Shown here: piece after piece, positions 10,306 to 19,424 of the stretch
Layout of the letters: each line of letters starts with the position of its first letter
Numbering within the stretch: position 1 is the stretch's first letter
The notes under the pieces: generated by a model
Seen by the model: the letters and a program-made list of their open reading frames with translations, nothing else
Database searches by the model: none
What the model was told of the DNA's origin: nothing
Made by a program: the position numbers and the translations under genes
Assembly (NCBI GenBank): GCA_000509225.1
Contig: BAOK01000001.1
Location: forward strand, 434,001 to 498,000
Source: Parvibaculaceae bacterium Mf 1.05b.01
GTDB lineage: Bacteria; Pseudomonadota; Alphaproteobacteria; Parvibaculales; Parvibaculaceae
Length of the DNA: 64,000 nucleotides
Reading direction: 5' to 3'

Positions 10306-10306
10306 T

Positions 10307-11296
10307 CTAGGCCTGCACCTTCGGGATCCATTTTTCGAGTGCCGCTCCGATCTCGTGGGGGCTGTCTTCTTGAATGAAATGGATGCCGCGCACGGTGATC
10401 TCTTCCTGGTTCTTCCAGGTTCTCACGAAGTCGCGGACCTCACCTTGGATCAATGCGCCTGGCTCGGCATTCACAAACAGCTTGGGCAGGTCGTTGGTCT
10501 GCAACCATTCTGACAATTGTACGACCATGCCGTGCGTGTCTTCCGGTTCCCCATCGAAAGGCACTTCGCGGGGCCAGGTAAGGGTGGGGCGCCTGTCTTC
10601 ACCTGCATTCAAATAGGGAGCGCGGTAGTGACCCATTTCTTCTTCGCTCAACTCTCTCAGCACAGAAGCAGGCAGGACCTGGTCTACAAACATGTTTTGT
10701 TCCAACACCATCCAATCGCCGAGGCCGGATTTGAATGATTTGAACATGATCCATGGAAACCAATCCATCTCTGAATAGGAGAAAGGTCTCGTGAAGCCCT
10801 CCATGAAGCAAATGCCTTTGACCTTGTCCTCGTTGCGACGGGCCCAGTCGAAGCCGAGCGCCGATCCCCAATCGTGGATTACCAGGGTGACGTTTTCCGT
10901 CACCCCAAGGTTTTCCAACAGAGCGTCCAAATATTTCTGATGCTCGAAAAATCCATAGCGGGCATCTGGGTCTTCGCCTTCGACCAATGGTCGCTTGTCT
11001 GACCCGCCCATGCCGATGAGATCTGGTGCGATGCACCGGCCAAAGGGTGCGGCATAGGGCATAATGTTGCGCCACAGATAGGACGAGGTTGGATTGCCGT
11101 GGAGGAAGAGAATGGGATCGCCTTCACCAATCTCGACATAGGACATTTCCAGATCGAGGGCCTTGCCGCGTTTTGAAGCGAGGGGCTCTGCGCTGATGGG
11201 TTTTTCACTCGCGTGTGCTGGGAGTGCGGTGGCGGCACCGGCTGCAGCACCTGCTGTTAGTATACCCCGGCGTGTGAGTTCAAAATCCAGTGCCAT
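10307..11296 (-). CDS. Haloalkane dehalogenase (HLD-II type) with twin-arginine signal
   Basis: Alpha/beta hydrolase of 329 residues closely matching subfamily II haloalkane dehalogenases. Visible active-site elements are H66-G-N68-P (halide-binding Asn), nucleophile D142 followed by halide-binding W143 (VIHDWGSALGF), acid E166 (CFMEGF) and catalytic H306 (GIHFIQEDSP). The N-terminus is a Tat-type signal: TRRGILTAG, an alanine-rich stretch, then a likely cut after PAHAS near residue 30. That implies export to the periplasm, unusual for this mainly cytoplasmic family. A palindrome and a promoter-like pair precede it, with a TetR gene just upstream on the same strand. True haloalkane activity is unproven. 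Confidence 0.9.
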   Translation of the reverse strand: MALDFELTRRGILTAGAAAGAATALPAHASEKPISAEPLASKRGKALDLEMSYVEIGEGDPILFLHGNPTSSYLWRNIMPYAAPFGRCIAPDLIGMGGSDKRPLVEGEDPDARYGFFEHQKYLDALLENLGVTENVTLVIHDWGSALGFDWARRNEDKVKGICFMEGFTRPFSYSEMDWFPWIMFKSFKSGLGDWMVLEQNMFVDQVLPASVLRELSEEEMGHYRAPYLNAGEDRRPTLTWPREVPFDGEPEDTHGMVVQLSEWLQTNDLPKLFVNAEPGALIQGEVRDFVRTWKNQEEITVRGIHFIQEDSPHEIGAALEKWIPKVQA

Positions 11297-11326
11297 GTGT
11301 CATCCCCCAGTTCTGCTCTCGTTCGG

Positions 11327-11380
11327 GTTGCAAATTGCAACTCTCTAGCAGATCAGAGCAGGGAGGGAGAGAGGGGTCAA
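11327..11380 (-). promoter_or_regulatory. Putative promoter and operator palindrome of the dehalogenase gene
   Basis: On the minus strand TTGACC (11380-11375) and TCTGAT (11357-11352) form a -35/-10-like pair with 17-base spacing. About ten bases further, over the expected start point, lies GTTGCAAATTGCAAC (11341-11327), a palindrome with perfect 7-bp arms around a central A. The position suits a repressor site. The palindrome differs from the one in front of the neighbouring TetR gene. Confidence 0.5.
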
Positions 11381-11415
11381 GCTGACTTATTGCCGTGCAC
11401 AGAAATGTGAAGCGC

Positions 11416-12051
11416 CTAGGTGCTCAACCCGCGAATGAAATTCTCGCAATGGAAGGTAATCGTGGCGTCCGGATCGATGATGTCGTCAGGGCCAACGGAA
11501 TTCATCCAGATGCCCATCATAAGCAAAGGAGAGATGAACGCTGCAGCGGCGGCTTTGGTGTCACACTCGCGAAACTCACCAACGTCGATCCCTCGTTGGA
11601 TCACTTGAGAGAGGTTTTCAAGACCGCGCGCTGGTACTTCTCTTCTGTAATATTCTGCGAGTTCCGGGAAACGGCGCGCTTCAGAGATGACCAGTTTTAA
11701 GATTGCGCCTTGTTCAGAATGAGCAAGAAGACGGCCAAACCCGTGCGCCTTCATTCTCAAAAATTCCGACGCCGGACCGCTGAAGGCGTCTGCTTGGGCA
11801 ATGGTCTGTTCGAGCATAGGCACGACTTTTTCCCGAATTAGCGCGAAAAAAAGGTCTTCTTTGCTTTCGAAATAAAGATAGATCGTGGCCTTGGAGACGC
11901 CTGCCTTATCGGCCACGTCCTCAAGACGTGTTGCCTCAAACCCCCGGTCCCGAAAAAGCTCGACTGCGGCCCTTAAAATCTGTTTGGGCCGCTCATTGTT
12001 CCGCTTGATGGTTTTTGGTTCAGGTGACGTTTCGACAAGTTTGAGATCCAT
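11416..12051 (-). CDS. TetR/AcrR family transcriptional regulator
   Basis: DNA-binding repressor of about 211 residues. The N-terminal TetR helix-turn-helix is clear: ILRAAVELFRDRGFEATRLE, then DVADKAGVSKATIYLYFESKEDLF. A divergent ligand-binding C-terminal half follows. I chose the ATG at 12051 (MDLKLVETS) because GGAGAG lies 4 bases upstream; an ATG at 12063 would add MESA. A perfect dyad (12077-12090) lies just upstream, so autorepression is likely. It lies between the CoA-transferase and the dehalogenase on the same strand and may control either or both. Confidence 0.88.
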   Translation of the reverse strand: MDLKLVETSPEPKTIKRNNERPKQILRAAVELFRDRGFEATRLEDVADKAGVSKATIYLYFESKEDLFFALIREKVVPMLEQTIAQADAFSGPASEFLRMKAHGFGRLLAHSEQGAILKLVISEARRFPELAEYYRREVPARGLENLSQVIQRGIDVGEFRECDTKAAAAAFISPLLMMGIWMNSVGPDDIIDPDATITFHCENFIRGLST

Positions 12052-12076
12052 GGCGCTCTCCATCTTGCAAAAATAC

Positions 12077-12090
12077 TGACTGGTCAGTCA
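12077..12090. promoter_or_regulatory. Operator-like dyad upstream of the TetR gene
   Basis: TGACTG-GT-CAGTCA has two perfect 6-bp arms around a 2-base centre. It lies 26 bases upstream of the chosen TetR start, between that gene and the stop of the CoA-transferase gene. Short, tight dyads of this form are typical TetR-family binding sites. Confidence 0.65.
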
Positions 12091-12123
12091 TGTTCTGTCA
12101 AATGGGACGCACAAATGGCTTTA

Positions 12124-13299
12124 TCAAGCTTTGGGGGCGGCAGATTCTGACAGTATGGCATCCCGGTCACCATCCAGCGCAGGGGCGGCGGGGCGTTCAG
12201 ATGGGTCGGGAAAGGCTGAGAATTTGATGGGGTTTCCGGGCATTTTGATTGGGCCAATGTCTGGATCGTTTGCCTGGATGACCATATTGCGCGCGATGAC
12301 CTGGGGGTCTTGCAGAACTTGTTCGACATTGTTTATCGGCCCACTAGGGATGCCAGCGTCGTCCAGAATTGTGAGCCAATGCTCTGCGGGCTGTGTCCTC
12401 AGTGTCTTTTCCATAGCTTCCGACAGGGCATCGACATTGTGCCGTCGCAAATCATTGTCAGCGAAGCGGTCATCATCAATCAGGTCCAGTGCTCCGATGG
12501 CCTTTGCCATGCGGGCAAACAGAATGTCATTCCCGGCTGCGATGACGATGTGGCGGTCGGCTGTGGCAAATGCCTGGAACGGGGCGATTGAGGGATGTCT
12601 GGAGCCCAGGCGGCCTGGGATCTGGCCCGTGGCCAGATAGCGCGCAATCCCGTTTTCGAGGATGGCTACCTGACAATCCAGCATTGCGACATCAATGCGG
12701 GTTGCTTCGCCGGTTTTTTCGCGATGGTAGAGGGCAGAGGCCACTCCAATGGCGGTAAAGAGCCCAGCGCCGATGTCTCCAATGGATGATCCCACGCGGG
12801 TGGGCGGATCTCCTTCATGGCCTGTCAGGCTCATAATGCCGCCCATTGCTTGCACGACCATGTCATAGGCCGGTCTCTTGCTATAGGGGCCGGTCTGTCC
12901 GAAGCCACTGGCGGAGGCAAGGATGAGAGACGGATATCTTTTATGAAGTGTTTCCCAGTCATAGCCCAGTTTGTCAAAGGCACCTGGACGGTAGTTTTCC
13001 ACGACCACATCTGCTGTTTCCAGAAGTGTCTCGAAGGTTTTGCGGTCTTCATCATCTTTCAGGTTCAGGGCAATAGAGCGTTTTCCCCGATTGAGCGACA
13101 TAAAATAGGTCGATTTGTCTTCAATGAAGGGACCGATATGCCGCGCATCATCTCCCCGTTCAGGTACCTCAACTTTGATCACGTCAGCGCCAAAGTCGGC
13201 CAAAAGCATGGTGCAATAGGGACCGGCCAGGACACGGGTCAGATCAATTACTTTGAGGCCAGCAAAGGGACCAGGTGTCGGGGAGGTGGTTGAGCTCAT
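12124..13299 (-). CDS. Class III CoA-transferase (CaiB/BaiF family)
   Basis: Protein of 391 residues that would move CoA between carboxylic acids. The N-terminal family block KVIDLTRVLAGPYCTMLLAD and FGADVIKVEVPERGDDAR are clear. They are followed by SLNRGKRSIALNLKDDEDRK, ADVVVENYRPGAFDKLGYDW and the glycine-rich ILASASGFGQTGPYSKRPAYD. The acid partners are unknown; family members include formyl-CoA and carnitine-CoA transferases. Its start overlaps the stop of the DUF4169 gene by 4 bases (ATGA), so the two are translationally coupled. Confidence 0.92.
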   Translation of the reverse strand: MSSTTSPTPGPFAGLKVIDLTRVLAGPYCTMLLADFGADVIKVEVPERGDDARHIGPFIEDKSTYFMSLNRGKRSIALNLKDDEDRKTFETLLETADVVVENYRPGAFDKLGYDWETLHKRYPSLILASASGFGQTGPYSKRPAYDMVVQAMGGIMSLTGHEGDPPTRVGSSIGDIGAGLFTAIGVASALYHREKTGEATRIDVAMLDCQVAILENGIARYLATGQIPGRLGSRHPSIAPFQAFATADRHIVIAAGNDILFARMAKAIGALDLIDDDRFADNDLRRHNVDALSEAMEKTLRTQPAEHWLTILDDAGIPSGPINNVEQVLQDPQVIARNMVIQANDPDIGPIKMPGNPIKFSAFPDPSERPAAPALDGDRDAILSESAAPKA

Positions 13300-13538
13300 T
13301 CTTTTGGATCCTGTGATGGGGCCGGAAACAGCGGTTCTATCTTGCTTCCGTCATGCCGCTTCTGGTTTTGGTGTTTCGCTTGTTTGTCTCGGCTTTTTTC
13401 AGCTTTCGTCCGGCCAAACTTCACTCGGTTCTCTTCTGCCTGTTTTTCCTTCGAAGCGCGTTGGTCTGCCTTCTTCTTGTTTTTCAGGTTTTTTCGCGCT
13501 GACCCGAAATCGACTATATTTTTGCCTTTAGAATCCAT
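13296..13538 (-). CDS. DUF4169 family small basic protein
   Basis: An 80-residue, very basic and helical protein (MDSKGKNIVDFGSARKNLKN onward) carrying the DUF4169 hallmark RVKFGRTKAEKSRDKQAK. The family is common in Alphaproteobacteria and its function is unknown. In alphaproteobacterial genomes I recall it is often near fumC and an RHH protein. Here those two genes are 3.5 kb away beyond asmA, and this gene is coupled to the CoA-transferase. The start was set at the ATG at 13538; the upstream ribosome-binding site is weak. Confidence 0.82.
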   Translation of the reverse strand: MDSKGKNIVDFGSARKNLKNKKKADQRASKEKQAEENRVKFGRTKAEKSRDKQAKHQNQKRHDGSKIEPLFPAPSQDPKE

Positions 13539-13658
13539 AGTTTGTCTACCAATTGGCTCTGCGTGGCACTGGGTGTGGACCAGTGTCGATGAGAGCAAAA
13601 ATAAAGCAAGTAAGACACCGATAAATGACGGTGTCTCGGGGGCGCGGAGCGGTCGTTA

Positions 13659-16600
13659 GTGAATTCGGTTCTTTCTTATATAGCGGGCTTTGTCATTCTG
13701 CTTTTGTTCGCTGCACTGGTGGGGCCGAGCATTGTAGACTGGAATGCGTTTCGCGCAGAGATTGAGTCTCAGATCTCAGAGACAGTTGGACGCGATGTCA
13801 CGATCGGTGGAGACATCAACTTCGTGATTCTGCCGGCGCCCCGTTTCAGCCTGCGGGAATTGTCGATTGGTGGTGACAACGCTGATGTGCCCCTCGCACG
13901 CGTTGGTACACTGGAAGGCGAGGTTGCCCTCGCGCCATTGCTACGTGCAGAGATTGATGTTGTGCGGGTCCGCGCGCTGGATTTCAGCGCTCATGTCAGT
14001 CGCGATGAGAATGGAAAATTTAACTGGGCGAGCAACGGCACGCGTACACTTGATGTTGCCATCGACCCGCAAACCATCAGTCTCGACTCCATGGTGTTTG
14101 AAAATGGTGAGATTTTCCTCACCAACGCCACTTCGCCTGAGACTGCTCGACTTCAAAATGTCACAGGTGAGTTGACGGCCACCTCGCTTGTTGGACCTCT
14201 GAAATTTGATGGGCGGTTTGAGTACGATAGTGCTCCATACGTCCTGTCCATTAGTACCGGTGCTTTTGGCGGCGACAGGGCGTTTCCTGTCAATATTGAT
14301 ATCGCTGCGCCAGACCATGGTTGGGCCAGTTCGTTTTCTGGCCTGTCAACGGAGGCGACGGCGTCTGCGCGCCTAGACGGCACATTTGAATTCCGTCTTG
14401 GGCAATCGGAAGTTGAAGGGGAAGTCTCACCTTTTCTCCAAATGACGGCCGGTTTTGTTGGGAACAGCGAAACAATTTCACTTCGCGATGTGGAACTCGT
14501 CGTAGCCGACGCGACTTTTAAGGGCGAGATGGAAGTTGGTCTTGAAGGCGGGCCCAGTGTTGCAGCGGACCTTTCAGGCGCCCGACTTGCAGTGGACCGG
14601 GTGTTGGAGCGGCTCCAAGCCGCTGCACTGCCTGTTGACAACCTTCGGATTCCCGAAGCGCTTGTTGGCGCGCTTCAGTTGCATTTCGTCGACCTGAGCT
14701 TTGGAGCTGCTCACACATCTAATGTGCAAGCAGATGTTCGGATTGAGGACGGTGCGTTGCTGTTTGACTCCCTGTCCGCTGAATTTCCCGGTGATACAAC
14801 AACCCAGGTCAAAGGAACCCTCAGCGTGGTGCAGGGAACCCCCCGGTTTGACGGGTCGCTGGAAGCTGCAATCGGCAACCCGTCTGCTTTGGCACATTGG
14901 CTGGGTGAGCTGGCTCAAGCTGAGCCGTTGACAATTGGCGTGGCGGAGAATGAACCAGGGCCCATTCGTCTTCAGACTGAGCTGGCTCTGCAACCCACGC
15001 TGCTGCAGGCCTATTCCCTATCAATGGAATCCGGTGATGAGGGAGAGGCGAGCGTGCCGGTGACTGGCGGTCTTTCGTTTGCGTTCAGGGGGCGACCGGC
15101 GTTGAGCGTCGAGCTGCGTGGTGCGTTCATGGATATTTCTTGGCTGAATGGCTTTCTTGATGCCCAGAAAGTCTCCGATAGCTTGGATCCCTCTGCGTTT
15201 GATGCCATTGCGATCCTTGGGTTCGACAGGCTTCTGTTGGCGGATACGGTCCTGACGGATGTTGATGTCTCTGCCTCGCTCGCTGAGGGTGTGTTGTCCA
15301 TTGAGCGGTTTGCATCTGTTCTCAATGGTACGGATAAAATTTCAGCGGTGGGTACGGTCTCAAACATTGGGCCGCTTGCTATTGGCGATCTCGAAGGAAC
15401 CATCAATGCAGGATTGGCAATGTCGATTGGGAGCTTCCTGCTTGACGTCGACGTTCCTTCTCCAGATGACGGTGCGCTTGCTTACGTTCTTCGTGGCGAA
15501 GAGGCAGAAGGAGGGCATGTCGCTTCTCTGAACATGTCTGGCGAGGCCGGTGGTTCTGCGGTCTCTCTTGTGCTCAATCGCCAGCGCGTTAGCTCGTCTC
15601 CGCCTGCAGATAAGTTGGACCTCGCCTTCACACTGGAAAACCCAAATGCGCAAAGCCTGTTGGCGCAGTTAGGTGTTGAGCCGACGGCACCGGTGGACGG
15701 AGCTGGGCGCTTAAGTGTCGAGCTTTCCGGCCAAACTGACGACACTCTTGATACCAGTGTGCGATTTGCTGCTAGCGACTTTACCGGATCGTTCACCGGC
15801 AAAACGGACACACCACTCGATGCGCCACAGTTTGCGGGCAGATTTGAAGTCTCGGCGCCGACATTTGGAGCAGCGAGCCAAGTCGTTGGATGGCAGGGCG
15901 GTATGGTTGACCTCATATCGGCTAACGCCCGTGATGGTGCGGTTGTCGCTGGTGGTGACTTGGAGTGGGCATCTGACCGTATTGTGTTGAGCGATGTCGA
16001 AGGCATTGCCGGTGCTTTCAGAGCGTCAGGCGGTGGCTCAGTCGAATTCGGGGGAGGAGTACCTTCGGTGGAGGCAAACATCAGCCTGGGTTCAGTTGTG
16101 CTTGATCCGTTGTTTGTCACGGACGGGGCAGACACTTGGTCAGCCGATCCGTTGGATTGGTCGTCCCTGGCTGGGTTCAAAGGGTCACTGTCACTCACCG
16201 TTTCAAAAGCCAGTATTGCAGATCTTGTTCTGGAGGATATTGCGGCCAAGGGATCCTTGGCAGATGGCGTTCTGTCCTTCACACCGGTAACGGCTGAATT
16301 GGCGTCTGGTCGCTTGACCATGGGGGCTCGCTTTGAAGGAGGCGACGGCGTGCCAGGCTTGGGGCTGACGCTTGCCGCGGAGAATGTTTCTGTTGACCGG
16401 GCCACCGAGATGCTGTTCGGCGAGGAACTGGCCAGTGGTGAAGCAACGGCAAGCCTTCAATTGGAAGGGCAGGGGCGCAGTCTTTTGGGATTGGTTTCGA
16501 CCCTGTCTGGCAAAGGATCTCTTGCGTTGGCAGAAGGCGCGCTTAGCAGCTTCGACCTTGAAGCGTTTCGGACGGCCTTGGATGGCTTGTCCACAATGGA

Positions 16601-17096
16601 TGATTTTGATGCGGTTGCGGCTGTGCACCTGAACAATGGTCGTGCCAGCCTCAGTGAGATCAATGGCGATTTCTCTATCGACGAAGGCATCTTGAAATAT
16701 GTCCCAAACGAGGTGGTGGTCTCTGGCGCCAATGGCATTGAAGTCACGGCGCTCGCCGACCTGGTGCGGCTGGAAGCCGACGTGGAAACAGATATCACTC
16801 TGACGGGCGACAAACCGTTGCCGCCTATGAATATGGTTTTGGCAGGACCCTTCCAAATGCTTGAGCGTCGAAACGACACATTGGCGATTCAGCAGGCTGT
16901 GTCGCAAATGCTGTTAATCCGGGATATTGAAGAAGCGGGGATCGATGATCTGCCCGACGAGCTTCGCGATCTCATTGTTGGGCCGGATGCCGGATCTGAA
17001 TTGGATGCGCCGCTCGAGGGTGTCGTTGAAGATCTGGTTCCAGAAGAAGGCCAGGACCCAGCGGCGCCGACGCCGGTTGAACGACCAACGAATTAG
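13659..17096 (+). CDS. AsmA-family envelope protein
   Basis: A 1145-residue protein with one N-terminal membrane anchor (VLSYIAGFVILLLFAALVGP). The AsmA N-terminal domain follows (VDWNAFRAEIESQISETVGR, DVTIGGDINFVILPAPRFSL). A long, repetitive beta-strand-rich body runs to an AsmA C-terminal region near 985-1100 (SLQLEGQGRSLLGLVSTLSG, KGSLALAEGALSSFDLEAFR). Such proteins form long bridge-like grooves that carry phospholipid across the periplasm. Translation starts at a GTG with GGAG 9 bases upstream. The acidic C-terminal tail is Pro/Glu-rich. The 3' end overlaps the convergent RHH gene by 4 bases. Confidence 0.9.
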   Translation: MNSVLSYIAGFVILLLFAALVGPSIVDWNAFRAEIESQISETVGRDVTIGGDINFVILPAPRFSLRELSIGGDNADVPLARVGTLEGEVALAPLLRAEIDVVRVRALDFSAHVSRDENGKFNWASNGTRTLDVAIDPQTISLDSMVFENGEIFLTNATSPETARLQNVTGELTATSLVGPLKFDGRFEYDSAPYVLSISTGAFGGDRAFPVNIDIAAPDHGWASSFSGLSTEATASARLDGTFEFRLGQSEVEGEVSPFLQMTAGFVGNSETISLRDVELVVADATFKGEMEVGLEGGPSVAADLSGARLAVDRVLERLQAAALPVDNLRIPEALVGALQLHFVDLSFGAAHTSNVQADVRIEDGALLFDSLSAEFPGDTTTQVKGTLSVVQGTPRFDGSLEAAIGNPSALAHWLGELAQAEPLTIGVAENEPGPIRLQTELALQPTLLQAYSLSMESGDEGEASVPVTGGLSFAFRGRPALSVELRGAFMDISWLNGFLDAQKVSDSLDPSAFDAIAILGFDRLLLADTVLTDVDVSASLAEGVLSIERFASVLNGTDKISAVGTVSNIGPLAIGDLEGTINAGLAMSIGSFLLDVDVPSPDDGALAYVLRGEEAEGGHVASLNMSGEAGGSAVSLVLNRQRVSSSPPADKLDLAFTLENPNAQSLLAQLGVEPTAPVDGAGRLSVELSGQTDDTLDTSVRFAASDFTGSFTGKTDTPLDAPQFAGRFEVSAPTFGAASQVVGWQGGMVDLISANARDGAVVAGGDLEWASDRIVLSDVEGIAGAFRASGGGSVEFGGGVPSVEANISLGSVVLDPLFVTDGADTWSADPLDWSSLAGFKGSLSLTVSKASIADLVLEDIAAKGSLADGVLSFTPVTAELASGRLTMGARFEGGDGVPGLGLTLAAENVSVDRATEMLFGEELASGEATASLQLEGQGRSLLGLVSTLSGKGSLALAEGALSSFDLEAFRTALDGLSTMDDFDAVAAVHLNNGRASLSEINGDFSIDEGILKYVPNEVVVSGANGIEVTALADLVRLEADVETDITLTGDKPLPPMNMVLAGPFQMLERRNDTLAIQQAVSQMLLIRDIEEAGIDDLPDELRDLIVGPDAGSELDAPLEGVVEDLVPEEGQDPAAPTPVERPTN

Positions 17097-17329
17097 CCCG
17101 GACGTCGTTCGGATCGCTGCTTTTTCAGCTGCTCAAGAATGTAGACCCGAATAGCGCTTGTCAGTGACCCTGATGCGTCTCTGCGGGAATCGATTTGGCG
17201 CACAAGCTCGGTGACAGAAACCTTTTCCCGGCAGGCGATCTCTTTCAATTCGTCCCAGAACGGCCGCTCCAGGGTAATCGACGTGCGATGGCCGGAGATG
17301 GTGATGGACCGTTTGATCTGACCTGACAT
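17093..17329 (-). CDS. Ribbon-helix-helix protein (RHH_4, PF13467-like)
   Basis: A 78-residue protein with the ribbon-helix-helix layout: a strand KRSITISGHRTSITLERPFW, then helix LKEIACREKVSVTELVRQID and helix SLTSAIRVYILEQLKKQ. It is probably a small DNA-binding or regulatory protein of the kind found near fumC in Alphaproteobacteria. It lies 10 bases downstream of fumC on the same strand, so they are likely one transcript. Confidence 0.85.
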   Translation of the reverse strand: MSGQIKRSITISGHRTSITLERPFWDELKEIACREKVSVTELVRQIDSRRDASGSLTSAIRVYILEQLKKQRSERRPG

Positions 17330-17339
17330 TCTTATCCGC

Positions 17340-18731
17340 TTACTTTGGCCCGATCATGTCTTCTGGGCGGACAACAGCGTCGAATTCTTCCTCTGAAACA
17401 AATCCACCGCCAACAGCTTCTTCACGGAGCGTTGTGCCGTTCTTATGCGCCGTTTTCGCGATTTTGGCCGCATTGTCGTAGCCAATGGTTGGAGCGAGTG
17501 CGGTGACGAGCATCAAAGAGCGTTCAAGCGCTGTCTTGATATTGTCCTCTCGTGCCTCGATGCCCACCACGCAATTGTCGGTGAAACTGACGGCTGCATC
17601 GCCCAGAAGCTGTACGGATTGGAGGAAGTTATAGGCCATCATTGGGTTGTAGACGTTGAGTTCAAAGTGACCCTGGCTTCCCGCGAAAGTAAGCGCGGCG
17701 TTGTTGCCGGCAACATGAGCGCAGACCTGTGTCAGCGCTTCACACTGGGTGGGGTTCACCTTGCCCGGCATGATGGATGAGCCAGGCTCATTTTCAGGAA
17801 GCGCGAGCTCGCCAAGACCGGAGCGGGGTCCGGAGCCCAGCAGACGAATGTCATTGGCGATCTTAAAGAGGGCAGCGCCCGCTGCATTGATTGCGCCATG
17901 TGAAAACACCATGGCGTCATGGGCCGCGAGGCTTTCAAACTTGTTTGGCGCCGTGATGAAAGGCAGGCCAGTAATGCTCGCGACATTTTCGGCGACTTTT
18001 TCAGCAAAGCCGATGGGTGCATTGAGGCCCGTGCCGACAGCCGTTCCACCTTGAGCCAATTGCAGAAGACCAGGAAGGGTCAGTTCGATCCGCTCAATGG
18101 CTGACGCGACCTGTGCTGCATATCCGGAGAATTCCTGGCCCAGTGTCAGCGGTGTCGCGTCCTGAGTGTGTGTCCGTCCGATCTTGATAATGTGATCGAA
18201 GGCCTTCTGCTTGGCGACGAGCGCTGCATAGAGATGTTTGAGGGCAGGGATGAGACCATGCACGATGCGTTCCGCGCAGGCGATGTGCATTGCTGTCGGG
18301 TAGGTGTCATTTGAGGACTGGCTCATGTTCACATGATCGTTCGGGTGCACAGGATCCTTTGTTCCCATGGTGCCGCCGAGAATTTCAATTGCCCGGTTTG
18401 AAATCACTTCGTTTGAATTCATATTGGACTGGGTGCCGGAGCCGGTTTGCCAAACGACCAGAGGAAAGTGGTCGTTCAATTTGCCGTCGATGACTTCCTG
18501 AGCCGCTTCGACTATCGCGTTGCCGATCCGCTCATCGAGGTTGCCCAGTGACATATTCGCTTCGGCACATGCGCGTTTCACGATCCCGAGCCCACGTACA
18601 ACCGACATAGGCTGTTTTTCCCAACCAATCTTGAAGTTCCCCAGTGACCTTTGAGCCTGAGCCCCCCAATATTTGTCGGCAGCGACCTCAATAGGACCAA
18701 AAGTATCAGTTTCTGTGCGTGTCTGGCTCAT
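17340..18731 (-). CDS. fumC: Fumarate hydratase, class II
   Basis: Interconverts fumarate and malate in the TCA cycle; an iron-independent homotetramer. The 463-residue protein shows the class II signature [16 protein letters not shown]. Other conserved blocks are [20 protein letters not shown] (substrate-site region), [20 protein letters not shown] and [18 protein letters not shown]. Length and motifs are standard. It is followed closely by the RHH gene and lies 130 bases downstream of sspB. Confidence 0.97.
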   Translation of the reverse strand: MSQTRTETDTFGPIEVAADKYWGAQAQRSLGNFKIGWEKQPMSVVRGLGIVKRACAEANMSLGNLDERIGNAIVEAAQEVIDGKLNDHFPLVVWQTGSGTQSNMNSNEVISNRAIEILGGTMGTKDPVHPNDHVNMSQSSNDTYPTAMHIACAERIVHGLIPALKHLYAALVAKQKAFDHIIKIGRTHTQDATPLTLGQEFSGYAAQVASAIERIELTLPGLLQLAQGGTAVGTGLNAPIGFAEKVAENVASITGLPFITAPNKFESLAAHDAMVFSHGAINAAGAALFKIANDIRLLGSGPRSGLGELALPENEPGSSIMPGKVNPTQCEALTQVCAHVAGNNAALTFAGSQGHFELNVYNPMMAYNFLQSVQLLGDAAVSFTDNCVVGIEAREDNIKTALERSLMLVTALAPTIGYDNAAKIAKTAHKNGTTLREEAVGGGFVSEEEFDAVVRPEDMIGPK

Positions 18732-18861
18732 ATCGGGCTCTCCGGCTGTCGGGCATTGTATCTGATTGCGGGGAGGCTCCCCCAGATGTCTTTCATAGCG
18801 GGCTCATTTAGCATGCCTTTCAGGGCAGGCCAAATCCGGCAGATGTGAGGATGGATCTCGC

Positions 18862-19350
18862 TTATCGGTCTTTACGGAAGGCGTCCAGGTTGACCACTTC
18901 GCCGCTATGGTCTTCGTCACCAGGCTCTGATTTCTGTTCCGTTGGCACGATGGGTGTTTCGAACACGTCCGGCGGTGTGTCGGCGCCTTCTTCTCCGTCT
19001 GGCACGAATTGAAGGCCAAACTGAACACTGGGATCGAAAAAGCCGACCAAAGCTGAATAAGGTACAATCAGCCGCTCAGGTGTTTTGTCGAACGATAAGC
19101 CGACGGTAAAGCCTTCGTCGCCAACCTTCAAATCCCAAAACTGGTGTTGGAGCACGATCGTCATTTCTTCGGGATATTGGCTCTTCAGACGATCAGAAAT
19201 GTCGACGCCTGGTGCTTCAGTACGAAACGAAATGTAGAAATGATGCTCGCCGGGAAGGCCTTCGGTTGCCGCAATATTGAGGGCGTCGCGAACAACGGCG
19301 AGCAGAGCTTTCTGCGTCAGCACGTCATATCGCATTTGGTCGTCGGCCAT
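18862..19350 (-). CDS. sspB: ClpXP adaptor SspB, alphaproteobacterial type
   Basis: Binds the ssrA tag on stalled-translation products and delivers them to ClpXP. The 162-residue protein has an SspB-like core (YDVLTQKALLAVVRDALNIA, EHHFYISFRTEAPGVDI, EEMTIVLQHQFWDL). A flexible acidic linker follows, ending in VVNLDAFRKDR, which matches the ClpX-docking tail of alpha-type SspB. A clear GGAG precedes the start. The tmRNA gene lies about 2.2 kb away on the same strand, so both halves of the tagging pathway are in this window. Confidence 0.92.
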   Translation of the reverse strand: MADDQMRYDVLTQKALLAVVRDALNIAATEGLPGEHHFYISFRTEAPGVDISDRLKSQYPEEMTIVLQHQFWDLKVGDEGFTVGLSFDKTPERLIVPYSALVGFFDPSVQFGLQFVPDGEEGADTPPDVFETPIVPTEQKSEPGDEDHSGEVVNLDAFRKDR

Positions 19351-19424
19351 TTGGCACTCCTAACTGGTTACGTCCCATTCAATCAGCGATTCGAGAGGGC
19401 GTCCAGTGTTACGGGATTTGTGGT

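Noticed and set aside
15482-16405. 307-codon antisense open frame in the AsmA gene
   Set aside because: Ser/Thr/Pro-rich mirror of the AsmA repeat region, with no ribosome-binding site or known domain.
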